Positions 8,426 to 17,326 of a stretch of 64,000 nucleotides of DNA are shown piece after piece. The DNA comes from Corynebacterium simulans (lineage in GTDB: Bacteria; Actinomycetota; Actinomycetes; Mycobacteriales; Mycobacteriaceae). Each line of letters starts with the position of its first letter. The stretch's first letter is position 1. The notes beneath the pieces were generated by a model. The model saw nothing but the letters and a program-made list of their open reading frames with translations, did no database searches and had not been told where the DNA came from. Where the stretch lies: the NCBI RefSeq assembly GCF_001586215.1, contig NZ_CP014634.1:2666001-2730000 (forward strand), in the 5' to 3' direction. A program made the translations under genes and the position numbers.

Positions 8426-9079
8426 ATGACTTTGAGCGTTTTAGGTTTCGCAGCTGGGCCCTACAAGACCAATACCTATGTGGTGGCCAATGGCTCCCGC
8501 GCTTTCGTGGTTGACCCAGGCATGCACGCGATGCAACGTGTTCTCGACTTGGGTAAAGAGCATGGCCTTAACTTCGAAGCTATCGTCTTGACCCATGGCC
8601 ACCTCGACCACACCCGCGAGGCAGGTGACCTTGCCAAGCAGCTCAACCTTCCGGTGTACATCCACCCCAAGGACGCGTTCATGCTTGTTGACGGTTCCGG
8701 GGTCTCACCGGAATCGCAGCTGCTTTTCGACGCCGCGAATATGCTCGCCATCGACGATCTTCGCGAGCTCCACGGCGGCAAGACCTTGGAACTCATCGGC
8801 TACGAGTTCCGCATCGAGCATGCCCCGGGTCATTCGCCGGGCTCCGTCCTTATTATTGCCGAGGAATTCGTGCTTGCCGGCGACGTCCTCTTTAAAGGCT
8901 CTATCGGGCGCACCGACCTCGAGCACTCTGACCCAAGCGCGATGCAGCTCTCGCTTGCCGGGCCTGTCTGGAGGCTCGATGACAAGCTCGCTGTCCTGCC
9001 CGGACACGGCGCAACCACCACGATGGGCGCCGAAAGGGCAACTAATCCATTCTTGGCCACGCTACGGGATGTACTCTGA
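8426..9079 (+). CDS. Metallo-beta-lactamase-fold hydrolase (glyoxalase II-like)
   Basis: A soluble MBL-fold enzyme of the hydroxyacylglutathione hydrolase-like group; the true substrate is unknown, and corynebacteria use mycothiol rather than glutathione. The metal site THGHLDH lies at residues 56-62, and a further metal ligand is in [13 protein letters not shown]. The end has [12 protein letters not shown]. Length is 217 residues from the ATG at 8426, preferred over an in-frame upstream ATG at 8399 because it opens the conserved fold and lies 7 bp after TAGACT. It sits 5 bp upstream of hisS, an arrangement common in actinobacteria. Confidence 0.8.
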   Translation: MTLSVLGFAAGPYKTNTYVVANGSRAFVVDPGMHAMQRVLDLGKEHGLNFEAIVLTHGHLDHTREAGDLAKQLNLPVYIHPKDAFMLVDGSGVSPESQLLFDAANMLAIDDLRELHGGKTLELIGYEFRIEHAPGHSPGSVLIIAEEFVLAGDVLFKGSIGRTDLEHSDPSAMQLSLAGPVWRLDDKLAVLPGHGATTTMGAERATNPFLATLRDVL

Positions 9080-9084
9080 TACGC

Positions 9085-10365
9085 GTGAGTGATAAGAAGC
9101 AGTTTAAGGCCCTGTCCGCTCCCAAAGGAGTCCCGGACTACATTCCGCCGCAATCGGCGACCTTCTACAAGGTGCGTGAGAACCTGGTCCATCAGGCTCA
9201 TCTCTCCGGCTTCCAGCACATCGAGCTTCCGATCTTCGAAGACACCACGCTTTTCGCGCGTGGTGTTGGTGAATCCACCGATGTGGTCTCCAAGGAGATG
9301 TACACCTTCGCAGACCGCGGCGACCGATCGGTAACCCTGCGCCCAGAAGGCACCGCAGGCGTTATGCGTTCTGTCATTGAGCACAACCTTGACCGCGGCC
9401 AGCTGCCGGTCAAGCTCAACTACTTCGGACCTTTCTTCCGTTACGAGCGCCCGCAGGCTGGCCGCTACCGCCAGCTTCAGCAGGTCGGTGTCGAGGCCAT
9501 CGGCGTTGACGATCCCGCGCTCGACGCCGAGGTCATCGCCCTGGCAGATCGCTCCTTCCGTTCCCTCGGGCTGAGCCAATTCCGTCTCGAGCTGACCAGC
9601 TTGGGTGACCAGAACTGTCGCCCGGCTTACCGCGAGAAGCTGCAGGAGTTCTTGTTCAAGCTCGACTTAGATGAGGAAACCCGCAAGCGTGCGGAGATCA
9701 ACCCGCTGCGTGTCCTCGATGACAAGCGTTCTGAGGTCCAGGAGCAGCTTGCCGACGCCCCGCTGATGCTCGATCACCTAAACGACGAGTGCCGTGAGCA
9801 TTTCGAGACGGTCACCGGCCTGCTCGATGACATGGGCATCGAGTACACCATCAATCCGCGCATGGTCCGCGGCTTGGATTACTACACCAAGACCTGTTTC
9901 GAGTTCGTGCACCCGTTGCTCGGCGCGCAGTCCGGCATCGGTGGAGGCGGCCGCTACGACGGCCTGATGTCTCAGCTGGGAGGCCAGGAGCTTTCCGGCA
10001 TCGGCTACGGCCTCGGCGTCGACCGCACCATCTTGGCTCTGGAGGCTGAGGGCATCCAGCTCGACGGCGTCGACCAGCGCGTTGAGGTCTTTGGCGTGGC
10101 ACTGGGCGCCGATGCTAAGCGCCGTATGGCAGGCATCGTCAACGACCTGCGCAACGCCGGCATCTCCGCTGACATGTCCTTCGGCGACCGCGGCCTCAAG
10201 GGGGCGATGAAGGGCGCGGACCGTGCCGGCGCTCGCTTCGCGCTTGTCCTGGGCGAGCAGGAGCTCGAAAACGGCGTTGTCGCCGTCAAGGACCTTGCCG
10301 CGCATGAGCAAAGCGACGTCGCCATTGACGCGCTCGTTGAGCACCTGCGCAGCCAGCTGAATTAA
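9085..10365 (+). CDS. hisS: Histidyl-tRNA synthetase
   Basis: Charges tRNA-His. Class II synthetase with motif 2 near [19 protein letters not shown], the histidine-binding stretch [11 protein letters not shown], the Gly-rich [12 protein letters not shown], and motif 3 [12 protein letters not shown]-terminal anticodon-binding domain follows. Length is 426 residues. The GTG at 9085 lacks a clear ribosome-binding site and starts 5 bp after the MBL gene. It may be translated by coupling, or from its own leaderless transcript, because TACTCT lies 7 bp before it. A strong terminator follows. Confidence 0.95.
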   Translation: MSDKKQFKALSAPKGVPDYIPPQSATFYKVRENLVHQAHLSGFQHIELPIFEDTTLFARGVGESTDVVSKEMYTFADRGDRSVTLRPEGTAGVMRSVIEHNLDRGQLPVKLNYFGPFFRYERPQAGRYRQLQQVGVEAIGVDDPALDAEVIALADRSFRSLGLSQFRLELTSLGDQNCRPAYREKLQEFLFKLDLDEETRKRAEINPLRVLDDKRSEVQEQLADAPLMLDHLNDECREHFETVTGLLDDMGIEYTINPRMVRGLDYYTKTCFEFVHPLLGAQSGIGGGGRYDGLMSQLGGQELSGIGYGLGVDRTILALEAEGIQLDGVDQRVEVFGVALGADAKRRMAGIVNDLRNAGISADMSFGDRGLKGAMKGADRAGARFALVLGEQELENGVVAVKDLAAHEQSDVAIDALVEHLRSQLN

Positions 10366-10400
10366 GCCAACGACGTTAAAGGGCATCTCGCTGAGATGCC

Positions 10401-10454
10401 AAAGGCGCCTTCCTTCCCACATATCGGTTGGGGAGTGAAGGCGCCTTTTGTTTT
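10401..10454 (+). terminator. Intrinsic terminator of hisS
   Basis: The arms AAAGGCGCCTTC (10401-10412) and GAAGGCGCCTTT (10437-10448) pair, with an inner CTTCCC/GGGGAG extension. TTTTGTTTT follows. A smaller hairpin, GGCATCTC with GAGATGCC, precedes it. Confidence 0.88.
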
Positions 10455-10458
10455 GCTA

Positions 10459-11036
10459 CTATGCGTTCGCCATGCCGCTTTTGATGCCTGCCAAGTAGAT
10501 GCGCAGCATACGTTTTGGATATCGGGCACGTAGTTCTCCACGTGCACCTTCCTGGGGCGCACCAGCGTTAAGATTCCCACCACGAAGTCGAGGTGCCCCA
10601 CGCCTGGGCCAATTACGTCGTGCTGCTTTCCGAGCTCGATGAACCTTTCGCCGTTTTCCTGCAACGCGTCGCGCTTCAATTGCAAATCCTCCGGCAGGGT
10701 ATCTAAGTCCTCCGGCACGAAGGAAGGGATGAGGCTGGTCAAACCCATTTCCGTGAGCTTGAGAGCATAGTCCAGGACGAAGTTTTCCGCGTCCGAAGGA
10801 TCGGATTCGAAGCCTTTAATCAAGCGATTTTGGAAGACCAGAAAATCGTCGCTCATGTGTTCCGCGCACGCGTGAATCAACCCTTCACGGTCCGGGAAGT
10901 TGCGGTAGAGCGTGGCGACGCCCACGCCTGCTTCCTAGGCAATCTTTTCAAGGGAGACCGAGTTGCCATGGCGTTTAAACATGGCGCATGCCGCCTCGAT
11001 GATGGCTATTCGGCGGCGTAATGCATCGGCTCGCAT
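10459..11036 (-). pseudogene. TetR-family regulator pseudogene (nonsense codon plus frameshift)
   Basis: The reverse strand encodes a TetR-type repressor from the ATG at 11036 (MRADALRRRIAIIEAA). Two lesions break it. First, a TAG at 10935-10937 interrupts the helix-turn-helix, between LEKIA and EAGVGVATLYRNFP. Second, a one-base deletion in an A-run (plus-strand T-run 10513-10516) moves the frame after VENYVPDIQ. The lost frame still reads RMLRIYLAGIKSGMANA and ends at 10459-10461. The total of 578 nt is one short of a multiple of three, which agrees with this. The part downstream of the TAG could still be translated from a GTG at 10925, but it lacks the first half of the DNA-binding domain. 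The original target is unknown; neighbours are hisS and sdaA. Confidence 0.85.
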
Positions 11037-11114
11037 GGAGGTAGATATCGCTTTCTAGGTTAGGGTCTGTGCGTTAGCGATAAGACTACCTTTTGCCACG
11101 CAAGCCTTTTTGCA

Positions 11115-12524
11115 TTAGCACTCCACCTGCGTGACGGCGAAGCCTAGGGTCTTTGCGAGGCCACCAATGGAGGTCTCCTTGTACTTCGCCAGCATGTCGC
11201 GGCCGGTATCGGCCATCGTCTGCACGGCGGCGTCGAGAGAAACGTGGTGCGTGCCTTGGCCCATGCGCGCCAGGCGCGCGGCGTTGATGGACTTGACCGC
11301 GCCGATGGCGTTGCGCTCGATGCACGGAATCTGCACGAGGCCGCCGACTGGGTCGCAGGTAAGGCCGAGGTTGTGTTCCAGCGCAATCTCGGCTGCATTT
11401 TCGATCTGCGCCGGCGTTGCGCCTAGCAGTTCAGCCATGCCGGCCGCCGCCATTGACGACGCCGAGCCTACCTCGCCTTGACAGCCCACCTCGGCGCCCG
11501 AAATCGAGGCGTTGTGCTTGATGATCATGCCGATGGCACCCGCGGTAAGCAAGTAGCGGCGGGCGGAATCGCGGGTGAAGTTCGGCTTGAAGTCACGGGC
11601 ATAGTGCAACACCGCTGGGATGATGCCGCAGGCGCCGTTCGTTGGGGCCGTGATGACGCGGCCACCGGCGGCATTTTGCTCGTTGACGGCGAGCGCAAAC
11701 AGGTTGACCCACTCCATAGCGGAAAAACCGCAGGTCTTATCGTCGTGGCCCTCCATTAGCTGCTTGTACATGCCCGGCGCGCGGCGTGGGACCTGCAGGC
11801 CGCCCGGCAAGATGCCGGAGGTAGAGATGCCGTCGGTGACGCACTCGCGCATGATGTCCCACACCAAATCCAGGTGCGCGTAGACGTATTCGAGGCCGCC
11901 GTCTTCTTTATGGAGCGCTTCCTGGTTGGCGGCGACAATCTCCCAGATCTTCAAATCGTGCTTTTCGCACAGCGCCAGCAATTGCTCGCCCGTGGTGAAT
12001 GGGTAAGGAACATCGTCGGTGGATTCGGCCGCTGCCATGCCGGCAGGTACCTCGGCGGAGGCTGCGACCTCGGCGTCGAGTTCCGCGCGGGAGAGAATGA
12101 ATCCGCCGCCGACGGAGAAGTACTCGGCGTGCTCGGCCAGTAGGTTGCCCTCTGCATCCCAGGCATCGAAGATGAGGCAATTCGGGTGCTCGGGGACCGG
12201 CTCGTTGTTGAACTCGATGGAATATTCCATCGCGCCCAGCGGGCCGTCGGTCATGCCTTTGCTCGGAATGGGCTGATCGGAACGCGGTTCAGCATCAACC
12301 GGGACGGTCAGCGGATCCCAGCCGGCCAAGCCCAGAATCACCGCGCGGTCGGTGCCGTGGCCGCGGCCAGTCAGCGAAAGCGAGCCCCGCAGCTCGGTGT
12401 GCACCTTGGCTGGATGCTCCGGCAGCGTTTTCAGGAACGCAAGGGCCGCGCGCATTGGGCCGACGGTGTGCGAGGAAGATGGGCCAATGCCGATGGAGAA
12501 AATGTCGGTGACGCTGATTGCCAT
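11115..12524 (-). CDS. sdaA: L-serine dehydratase, single-chain iron-sulfur type
   Basis: Converts L-serine to pyruvate and ammonia with a [4Fe-4S] cluster. The beta domain at the N-terminus (FSIGIGPSSSHTVGPMRAA) is joined to the alpha catalytic domain. Candidate cluster ligands are C348, C390 and C401; their spacings of 42 and 11 match those I recall for the Legionella enzyme. The last residue is C469, as expected for the tail-in-mouth arrangement in which the C-terminal cysteine caps the cluster. Length is 469 residues. AGGAGG lies 11 bp before the ATG. A 13-bp tandem repeat lies next to this site. No strong terminator is seen, and the neighbour downstream is the tetR pseudogene. Confidence 0.93.
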   Translation of the reverse strand: MAISVTDIFSIGIGPSSSHTVGPMRAALAFLKTLPEHPAKVHTELRGSLSLTGRGHGTDRAVILGLAGWDPLTVPVDAEPRSDQPIPSKGMTDGPLGAMEYSIEFNNEPVPEHPNCLIFDAWDAEGNLLAEHAEYFSVGGGFILSRAELDAEVAASAEVPAGMAAAESTDDVPYPFTTGEQLLALCEKHDLKIWEIVAANQEALHKEDGGLEYVYAHLDLVWDIMRECVTDGISTSGILPGGLQVPRRAPGMYKQLMEGHDDKTCGFSAMEWVNLFALAVNEQNAAGGRVITAPTNGACGIIPAVLHYARDFKPNFTRDSARRYLLTAGAIGMIIKHNASISGAEVGCQGEVGSASSMAAAGMAELLGATPAQIENAAEIALEHNLGLTCDPVGGLVQIPCIERNAIGAVKSINAARLARMGQGTHHVSLDAAVQTMADTGRDMLAKYKETSIGGLAKTLGFAVTQVEC

Positions 12525-12539
12525 GCTGGGCGGTGCCTC

Positions 12540-12565
12540 CTTTGTGAGTTTGCTTTGTGAGTTTG
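12540..12565. repeat. Perfect 13-bp tandem repeat beside the sdaA ribosome-binding site
   Basis: CTTTGTGAGTTTG occurs twice in a row (12540-12552 and 12553-12565). In the sdaA sense the repeats lie in the leader, just before AGGAGG. A recent slippage duplication or a regulatory repeat are both possible. Confidence 0.8.
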
Positions 12566-12956
12566 GAAATTAAATTGGGGGTAGGTGGGGGGAGTATTTC
12601 TAGGGGGCAGGCTGTGGCTAAACCCGTGTTAATTGCGATCTTGCTGCGGCCGAAATTCTCTGTGACGAGGACTTTTTCCGGAAGGCCTCGCATACAGTTT
12701 CTCCATGTTACCGCTTTGGCAGTAGTTCACTACGTGGAGGCAGCGTTGTTAACCCCTCGGGGTGGGTGTGACCAAGGTCAAGCGATTTTTGGGGATAAGC
12801 CGATAGAAATTATTGAATTTTATTGTGTGACCTTTGCACACAATGAATACTGATTAGTATCTCGGTTCACAATAGTTAAGCAATTCAGCGTGCCTAACAA
12901 CTGTGGCTGGATAAAAGTTCTTTCATCTGCTCTGTCTGATTCCTCGGGAGATTATC
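12566..12956. other. Divergent sdaA/cstA intergenic region, no gene seen
   Basis: This 390-bp stretch separates sdaA from cstA and should hold both promoters. It contains an inverted repeat at 12823-12843, a smaller one (ATACT-GATT-AGTAT, 12847-12860) and AT-rich tracts. I see no credible coding frame or RNA gene. Confidence 0.6.
12823..12843. promoter_or_regulatory. 7-7-7 inverted repeat upstream of cstA, GlxR/CRP-like
   Basis: TTGTGTG and CACACAA flank the 7-bp centre ACCTTTG. The left half contains TGTGA, as in GlxR/CRP sites. The right half is shifted by one base from the usual TGTGA-N6-TCACA spacing, so binding by GlxR is only a suggestion. It lies about 115 bp upstream of the cstA start. 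Confidence 0.4.
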
Positions 12957-15224
12957 GTGAGTATCAAGACCGGACCCGAACCGCGGTCCGACATCGAATT
13001 TGTTGAAGTCGACGGCCAGGCACAGCCCATCGACGTAAAGCCGGAAAAGGTCATCGGCAACGTTGAGAAGATCGTCATTTTGATTGCCGCTATCGCTGCG
13101 GCTGCCGGTTGGGGAGTGCTCGCTCTCCACCGCGGTGAGACCATCAACTCCGTGTGGTTGGTCCTGGCCGCCGTTGGCTCCTACATTATCGGATATACCC
13201 TGTACGCTCGCCTTATTGAGTACAAGGTGGTAAAGCCGCGCAATAGTCGTGCGACTCCTGCCGAGTACGCCAATGACGGTAAGGACTTCCTGCCTACCGA
13301 TCGCCGCGTGCTCTTTGGCCATCACTTCGCCGCTATTGCCGGCGCGGGCCCGCTGGTCGGCCCGGTCATGGCGGCGCAGATGGGCTATCTCCCGGGCACA
13401 CTATGGATCGTCCTCGGCGTCGTCTTTGCGGGCGCGGTACAGGATTACCTGGTGTTGTGGGTTTCCACGCGGCGCAAGGGCCGCTCGCTGGGCCAAATGA
13501 TCAACGATGAGATGGGTAAAATTGGAGGCATCGCGGGCATCATCGCCACCGTCGCCATCATGATCATCATCATCGCAGTGCTGGCGCTCATCGTGGTCAA
13601 CGCTTTGGCGGATTCGCCGTGGGGCGTCTTCTCCATCACGATGACCATCCCCATCGCTTTGTTCATGGGCCTCTACCTGCGCTACATCCGCCCTGGCAAG
13701 GTCTCTGAGGTCTCCGTCATTGGCGTCATCCTGCTGCTTGCCGCCATCATCGGCGGCGGTTGGGTCTCCGATACTGAGCTCGGTGCCAGCATGTTTACCT
13801 GGTCCAAGGAGACCTTAGCCTTTGCCATCATTGGCTATGGCATCGTGGCAGCTATCCTGCCGGTCTGGCTGCTGCTTGCCCCGCGTGACTACCTGTCTAC
13901 CTTCATGAAGATTGGCGTCATCGCGCTGCTTGCCATCGCCATCGTGATTGAGCGCCCGTCCGTGCACATGCCGGCAGTGACCAGCTTCGCCACGGACGGA
14001 AATGGCCCAGTCTTCTCCGGCAACCTCTTTCCGTTCCTGTTTATCACCATTGCGTGCGGCGCACTTTCTGGCTTCCACGCGCTGATCTCCTCGGGTACCA
14101 CGCCAAAGCTCATTGAGAAGGAATCCCACATGCGTGCCATCGGTTACGGCGGCATGATCATGGAGTCCTTCGTCGCGGTCATGGCGCTTATCTCCGCGGT
14201 CATCATTGACCGCCACATGTACTTCGCCATGAACTCTCCAGCGCCGAAGACACAGGGCACTGCGGAAGGTGCGGCCGACTTCGTAGGCACCCTCAACCTG
14301 CCCGGCGCTGGCATCACCGCCGAGCAGCTAACCGCCGCAGCCCAGGCAGTGGGCGAGGAGTCCATCGTTTCCCGCACCGGCGGCGCGCCAACGCTGGCTT
14401 ATGGCATGTCCGAAATCATGACGCAGATGCTGGGCAATCCAGCCATGCAGGCTTTCTGGTACCACTTTGCCATCATGTTCGAGGCGCTGTTTATCCTCAC
14501 CACGGTGGACGCTGGCACCCGCGTGGCACGCTTTATGATGTCCGACTCCTTGGGAGGCATCCCGGGCCTGGGCAAGTTCCGCGACCAAAGCTGGAAGCTC
14601 GGGACCTACCTTTCCACTTTCATCGTCTGTGCGCTGTGGGGCGCCATTCTCATCATGGGCGTTACCGATCCGCTAGGCGGCATCAACGTGCTCTTCCCGC
14701 TCTTCGGCATCGCGAACCAGCTGTTAGCTGCGATGGCGCTCGCACTCGTCGTGGTCGTGGTGGTCAAGAAGGGTCTTTATAAGTGGGTCTGGATTCCGCT
14801 TATCCCGCTGGCCTGGGACCTCATCGTGACCATGACCGCGTCCTGGCAGAAGATCTTCAGCTCCGATCCGACCATCGGCTATTGGGCTAACCACGCGCGT
14901 TTCAAAGACGCCGCGGCTCAGGGGCTTAGCGAGTTCGGGTCTGCAAAGTCCGTCGAAGAAATTGACGCAGTGGTGCGTAATACCTTCATCCAAGGCTGTC
15001 TATCTATCCTCTTCGCCGTGCTTGTCCTAGCCGTTATTGGTGCGGCAGTGATGTCGTGTATCAAGGCGGTCAAGCAGCGCGTAGCCGGTATCGAGCCAGT
15101 GGATTCGGAGACCGAGGACATCCCGTCCACGCTGTTCCTGCCTCGTGGAATGATGCCGACCAAGCGGGAGAAGGAAGTAGCCGCGCAGTACAACATGAGC
15201 TTCGAAGAAACTGGAGGGCATTAG
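12957..15224 (+). CDS. cstA: CstA-family carbon starvation / pyruvate uptake transporter
   Basis: Polytopic inner-membrane protein of the CstA family, whose members take up pyruvate or peptides during carbon limitation. It has a hydrophilic N-terminal 40 residues, then many membrane helices. The conserved block FGHHFAAIAGAGPLVGPV lies near residue 120, and WVSTRRKGRSLGQMI follows. Later blocks include SGFHALISSGTTPKLI and FWYHFAIMFEALFILTTVDAGTR. Length is 755 residues, normal for the larger form. The GTG start follows CGGGAG by 6 bp. Its stop overlaps by one base the GTG of the small YbdD-type gene, so the two are one unit. Induction on starvation would be expected. Confidence 0.93.
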   Translation: MSIKTGPEPRSDIEFVEVDGQAQPIDVKPEKVIGNVEKIVILIAAIAAAAGWGVLALHRGETINSVWLVLAAVGSYIIGYTLYARLIEYKVVKPRNSRATPAEYANDGKDFLPTDRRVLFGHHFAAIAGAGPLVGPVMAAQMGYLPGTLWIVLGVVFAGAVQDYLVLWVSTRRKGRSLGQMINDEMGKIGGIAGIIATVAIMIIIIAVLALIVVNALADSPWGVFSITMTIPIALFMGLYLRYIRPGKVSEVSVIGVILLLAAIIGGGWVSDTELGASMFTWSKETLAFAIIGYGIVAAILPVWLLLAPRDYLSTFMKIGVIALLAIAIVIERPSVHMPAVTSFATDGNGPVFSGNLFPFLFITIACGALSGFHALISSGTTPKLIEKESHMRAIGYGGMIMESFVAVMALISAVIIDRHMYFAMNSPAPKTQGTAEGAADFVGTLNLPGAGITAEQLTAAAQAVGEESIVSRTGGAPTLAYGMSEIMTQMLGNPAMQAFWYHFAIMFEALFILTTVDAGTRVARFMMSDSLGGIPGLGKFRDQSWKLGTYLSTFIVCALWGAILIMGVTDPLGGINVLFPLFGIANQLLAAMALALVVVVVVKKGLYKWVWIPLIPLAWDLIVTMTASWQKIFSSDPTIGYWANHARFKDAAAQGLSEFGSAKSVEEIDAVVRNTFIQGCLSILFAVLVLAVIGAAVMSCIKAVKQRVAGIEPVDSETEDIPSTLFLPRGMMPTKREKEVAAQYNMSFEETGGH

Positions 15225-15406
15225 TGATTAGCGCGCTCAAGAAAATCACCTGGTACGTCGGCGAGCTCATGGGCGATCACGCCTACGCGAAGTACTGCGC
15301 TCACCTTAAAGCGCATCATCCCGACGCCGTGATTCCAACCGAGCGCGAATATTGGCGTGCCCGCTACGCCGAGCAGGATGCCAACCCCGGTGCGCGGTGC
15401 TGCTAG
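15224..15406 (+). CDS. YbdD/YjiX-type small protein, CstA partner (60 aa)
   Basis: A small conserved protein almost always encoded after CstA-type transporters and needed for their function in enterobacteria. The product has 60 residues with the family hallmarks YVGELMGDHAYAKYCAH, HHPDAVIPTEREYWRARY and a C-terminal Cys pair. The correct start is the GTG at 15224, overlapping the last base of the cstA stop, with GGAGGG at 15213-15218 five bases upstream. Longer frames starting inside cstA are not supported. Translational coupling with cstA is likely. Confidence 0.88.
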   Translation: MISALKKITWYVGELMGDHAYAKYCAHLKAHHPDAVIPTEREYWRARYAEQDANPGARCC

Positions 15407-15418
15407 ATGACGCTGTGG

Positions 15419-16087
15419 CTAGGCGGTGCCGTCGTGGCCTTTCAGCAGCGCGCTAAACGGCGTGAACTCTTCTTCCACGTCCAATCCGGTGGGACGTGGG
15501 GAAGGCTCTGCCAAGTTCGGGGCGGCTAGTCCTGCGACGCGGTCGGTGGGAGCCACGATGAGATCGGCAAGCTCCTTGGCCGCGCGCTCGATGCGCTGGG
15601 CGTTGCGTGTACCTTCTGCGGTGCCGAAGTCTTCGGTGGCTTGGAAGACGCCGGTGGGGATCACTGTGGCATGCAGGTAGTTAAACAGCGGACGCAATGC
15701 ATAGTCGAGCACCAACGCATGCCGCGAAGACCCGCCCGTGGCTGCAATCGCTGTGGGCAGGTGCTCCAAGGCGTGCGGATCGAGTGTGTCGAAGAAGAGC
15801 TTGAAAAGGCCCGAGTAGCTGCCCTGGAAAATCGGGGTCACCGCAATCAGTGCGCTCGCCGTCGATAGTGCGCGCTTTGCCTCATCTAGGCGGGGAGTGG
15901 TGGAGCCCCAGTTCGTCATGGCCTCGGCGAGCTCGGTGGCAAGCTCACGGAGTTCAATCATGGTGGTCTCCACGCCTTCGCCTCGGGCGCCGACCTGGGA
16001 GCACACGGCCTGGGAGAGGGCGTCGGCAAGCGCGCGCGTTGATGACGGCGTGGATAGCCCTGCGGTAACAACGACCAGTGAACGCAT
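15419..16087 (-). CDS. NADPH-dependent FMN reductase (CE1759-like)
   Basis: Flavin reductase family protein with a flavodoxin-like fold, which would supply reduced flavin to the adjacent luciferase-like monooxygenase. The N-terminal strand and loop (LVVVTAGLSTPSSTRALAD) fit the FMN phosphate-binding loop. The central VTPIFQGSYSGLFKLFFDTLD is typical of this family. Length is 222 residues. The start abuts the stop of the upstream monooxygenase with no gap (16087/16088), so the pair is co-transcribed. A short tail after the fold (about 190-222) is less conserved in appearance. Confidence 0.82.
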   Translation of the reverse strand: MRSLVVVTAGLSTPSSTRALADALSQAVCSQVGARGEGVETTMIELRELATELAEAMTNWGSTTPRLDEAKRALSTASALIAVTPIFQGSYSGLFKLFFDTLDPHALEHLPTAIAATGGSSRHALVLDYALRPLFNYLHATVIPTGVFQATEDFGTAEGTRNAQRIERAAKELADLIVAPTDRVAGLAAPNLAEPSPRPTGLDVEEEFTPFSALLKGHDGTA

Positions 16088-17200
16088 CTAGTTCTCCTCT
16101 CCGGGGTTGACCTTGAAATGGGGTGCGGCGGGGTTGGCCTTCAGACTTGCGTGGGTAGGCGGATTTGAAGGCACATGCTCCGGGCGGCGGGCCTCCATGC
16201 GGCGGCGCAGCTCCGGAACCACCTGGGTGCCCAAGATTTCAATCTGTTTCAGCACCACCTCCTGCGGCAGGCCCGCGTGATCGATGAGGAAAAGCTGGCG
16301 CTGGTAATCGCCCACCCAATCGGCAAACTGCATGGTGCGCTCGATGACCTGCTCCACCGTGCCTACAGTCAGCGGCGTCTGCGCGGTGAACTCCTCCAGG
16401 GAAGGGCCGTGGCCGTACACCGGTGCGTTATCGAAGTAGGGGCGGAAGAACTTCTTCGCCTCGGCTTCGGTCTCGCCGATGAAGACCTGGCCGCCCAAGC
16501 CCACGATGGCCTGATCCGCGCGGCTGTGACCGTAGGACTCGAAGCGGCGGCGGTAAATGCCCACCATCTTCGCGGTGTGCTCCTTGTTCCAGAAGATGTT
16601 GTTGTGGAAGAAGCCATCGCCGTAGAAGGCGGCCTGCTCGGCAATCTGCACCGAGCGGATGGAGCCGTGCCAGACAAAAGGCGGCACGCCGTCAAGGGGC
16701 GCCGGGGTAGACGTATACCCCTGAAGAGGCGTTCGGTACTTGCCTGTCCAATTAACCACCGGCTCGCGCCACAGCCGGCGCAGCAAGTGATAGTTCTCCA
16801 CCGCCAGTGGGATGCCTTCGCGGATATCCTTGCCAAACCACGGATAAACCGGGCCCGTGTTGCCGCGGCCCATCATGAGATCTACGCGGCCGCCGGAAAG
16901 GTGCTGCAGGAAGGCATAGTCCTCGGCGATCTTTACCGGGTCATTGGTGGTGATAAGCGTTGTGGAGGTGGATAGCTGCAGGTTCTTTGTCTGTGCGGCG
17001 ATATATGCCAGGTGTGTCGTCGGTGAGGAGGGTACGAAGGGCGGGTTGTGGTGCTCGCCGGTGGCAAAGACGTCGAGGCCAACCTCCTCGGCCTTCAGCG
17101 CAATCTCGGTCATATTGCGGATGCGCTCGGCCTCGCTGGGGCTGATGCCGTTGGTTGGGTCCGCGGTGACATCGCCGATGCTAAAGATTCCGAATTGCAT
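16088..17200 (-). CDS. LLM-class flavin-dependent oxidoreductase (CE1758-like)
   Basis: Bacterial luciferase-like monooxygenase that would use reduced FMN and oxygen on an unknown substrate. Family signs are MQFGIFSIGDVT at the start, VFATGEHHNPPFVPSSP, RVDLMMGRGNTGPVYPWF and a C-terminal DHAGLPQEVVLKQIE. Length is 370 residues, with a disordered tail after about 335. It precedes the flavin reductase gene with no gap, a typical two-component pairing. On the reverse strand the leader contains TTGACA within the palindrome TGACATGTCA (17240-17249). Confidence 0.85.
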   Translation of the reverse strand: MQFGIFSIGDVTADPTNGISPSEAERIRNMTEIALKAEEVGLDVFATGEHHNPPFVPSSPTTHLAYIAAQTKNLQLSTSTTLITTNDPVKIAEDYAFLQHLSGGRVDLMMGRGNTGPVYPWFGKDIREGIPLAVENYHLLRRLWREPVVNWTGKYRTPLQGYTSTPAPLDGVPPFVWHGSIRSVQIAEQAAFYGDGFFHNNIFWNKEHTAKMVGIYRRRFESYGHSRADQAIVGLGGQVFIGETEAEAKKFFRPYFDNAPVYGHGPSLEEFTAQTPLTVGTVEQVIERTMQFADWVGDYQRQLFLIDHAGLPQEVVLKQIEILGTQVVPELRRRMEARRPEHVPSNPPTHASLKANPAAPHFKVNPGEEN

Positions 17201-17251
17201 GCTGCTCCCTTGAGTGTGGCTTAGAACTTTAGTGTATATGACATGTCAACA

Positions 17252-17286
17252 ACAGGGGTGCGTGGGAAATTCCCACGCACCCCTGT
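17252..17286. terminator. Long 17-bp perfect hairpin between ypfJ and the LLM gene
   Basis: The arms 17252-17268 and 17270-17286 are perfectly complementary around a single A. Both neighbours are on the reverse strand, so it should terminate the YpfJ-type gene, which ends at 17327. However the T-run (ATTTTTA, 17288-17294) lies on the forward-strand exit side. The hairpin certainly exists; the direction in which it works is uncertain. Confidence 0.6.
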
Positions 17287-17326
17287 CATTTTTAGGCGGG
17301 ACCTAGACTTTAGGCGCTATAAGTGT

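Noticed and set aside
10362..10925. Intact 187-residue TetR-type gene starting at GTG 10925
   Set aside because: It would lack half of the DNA-binding domain, its C-terminal 35 residues come from a shifted frame, and it would run through the hisS terminator. A pseudogene explains the data better.
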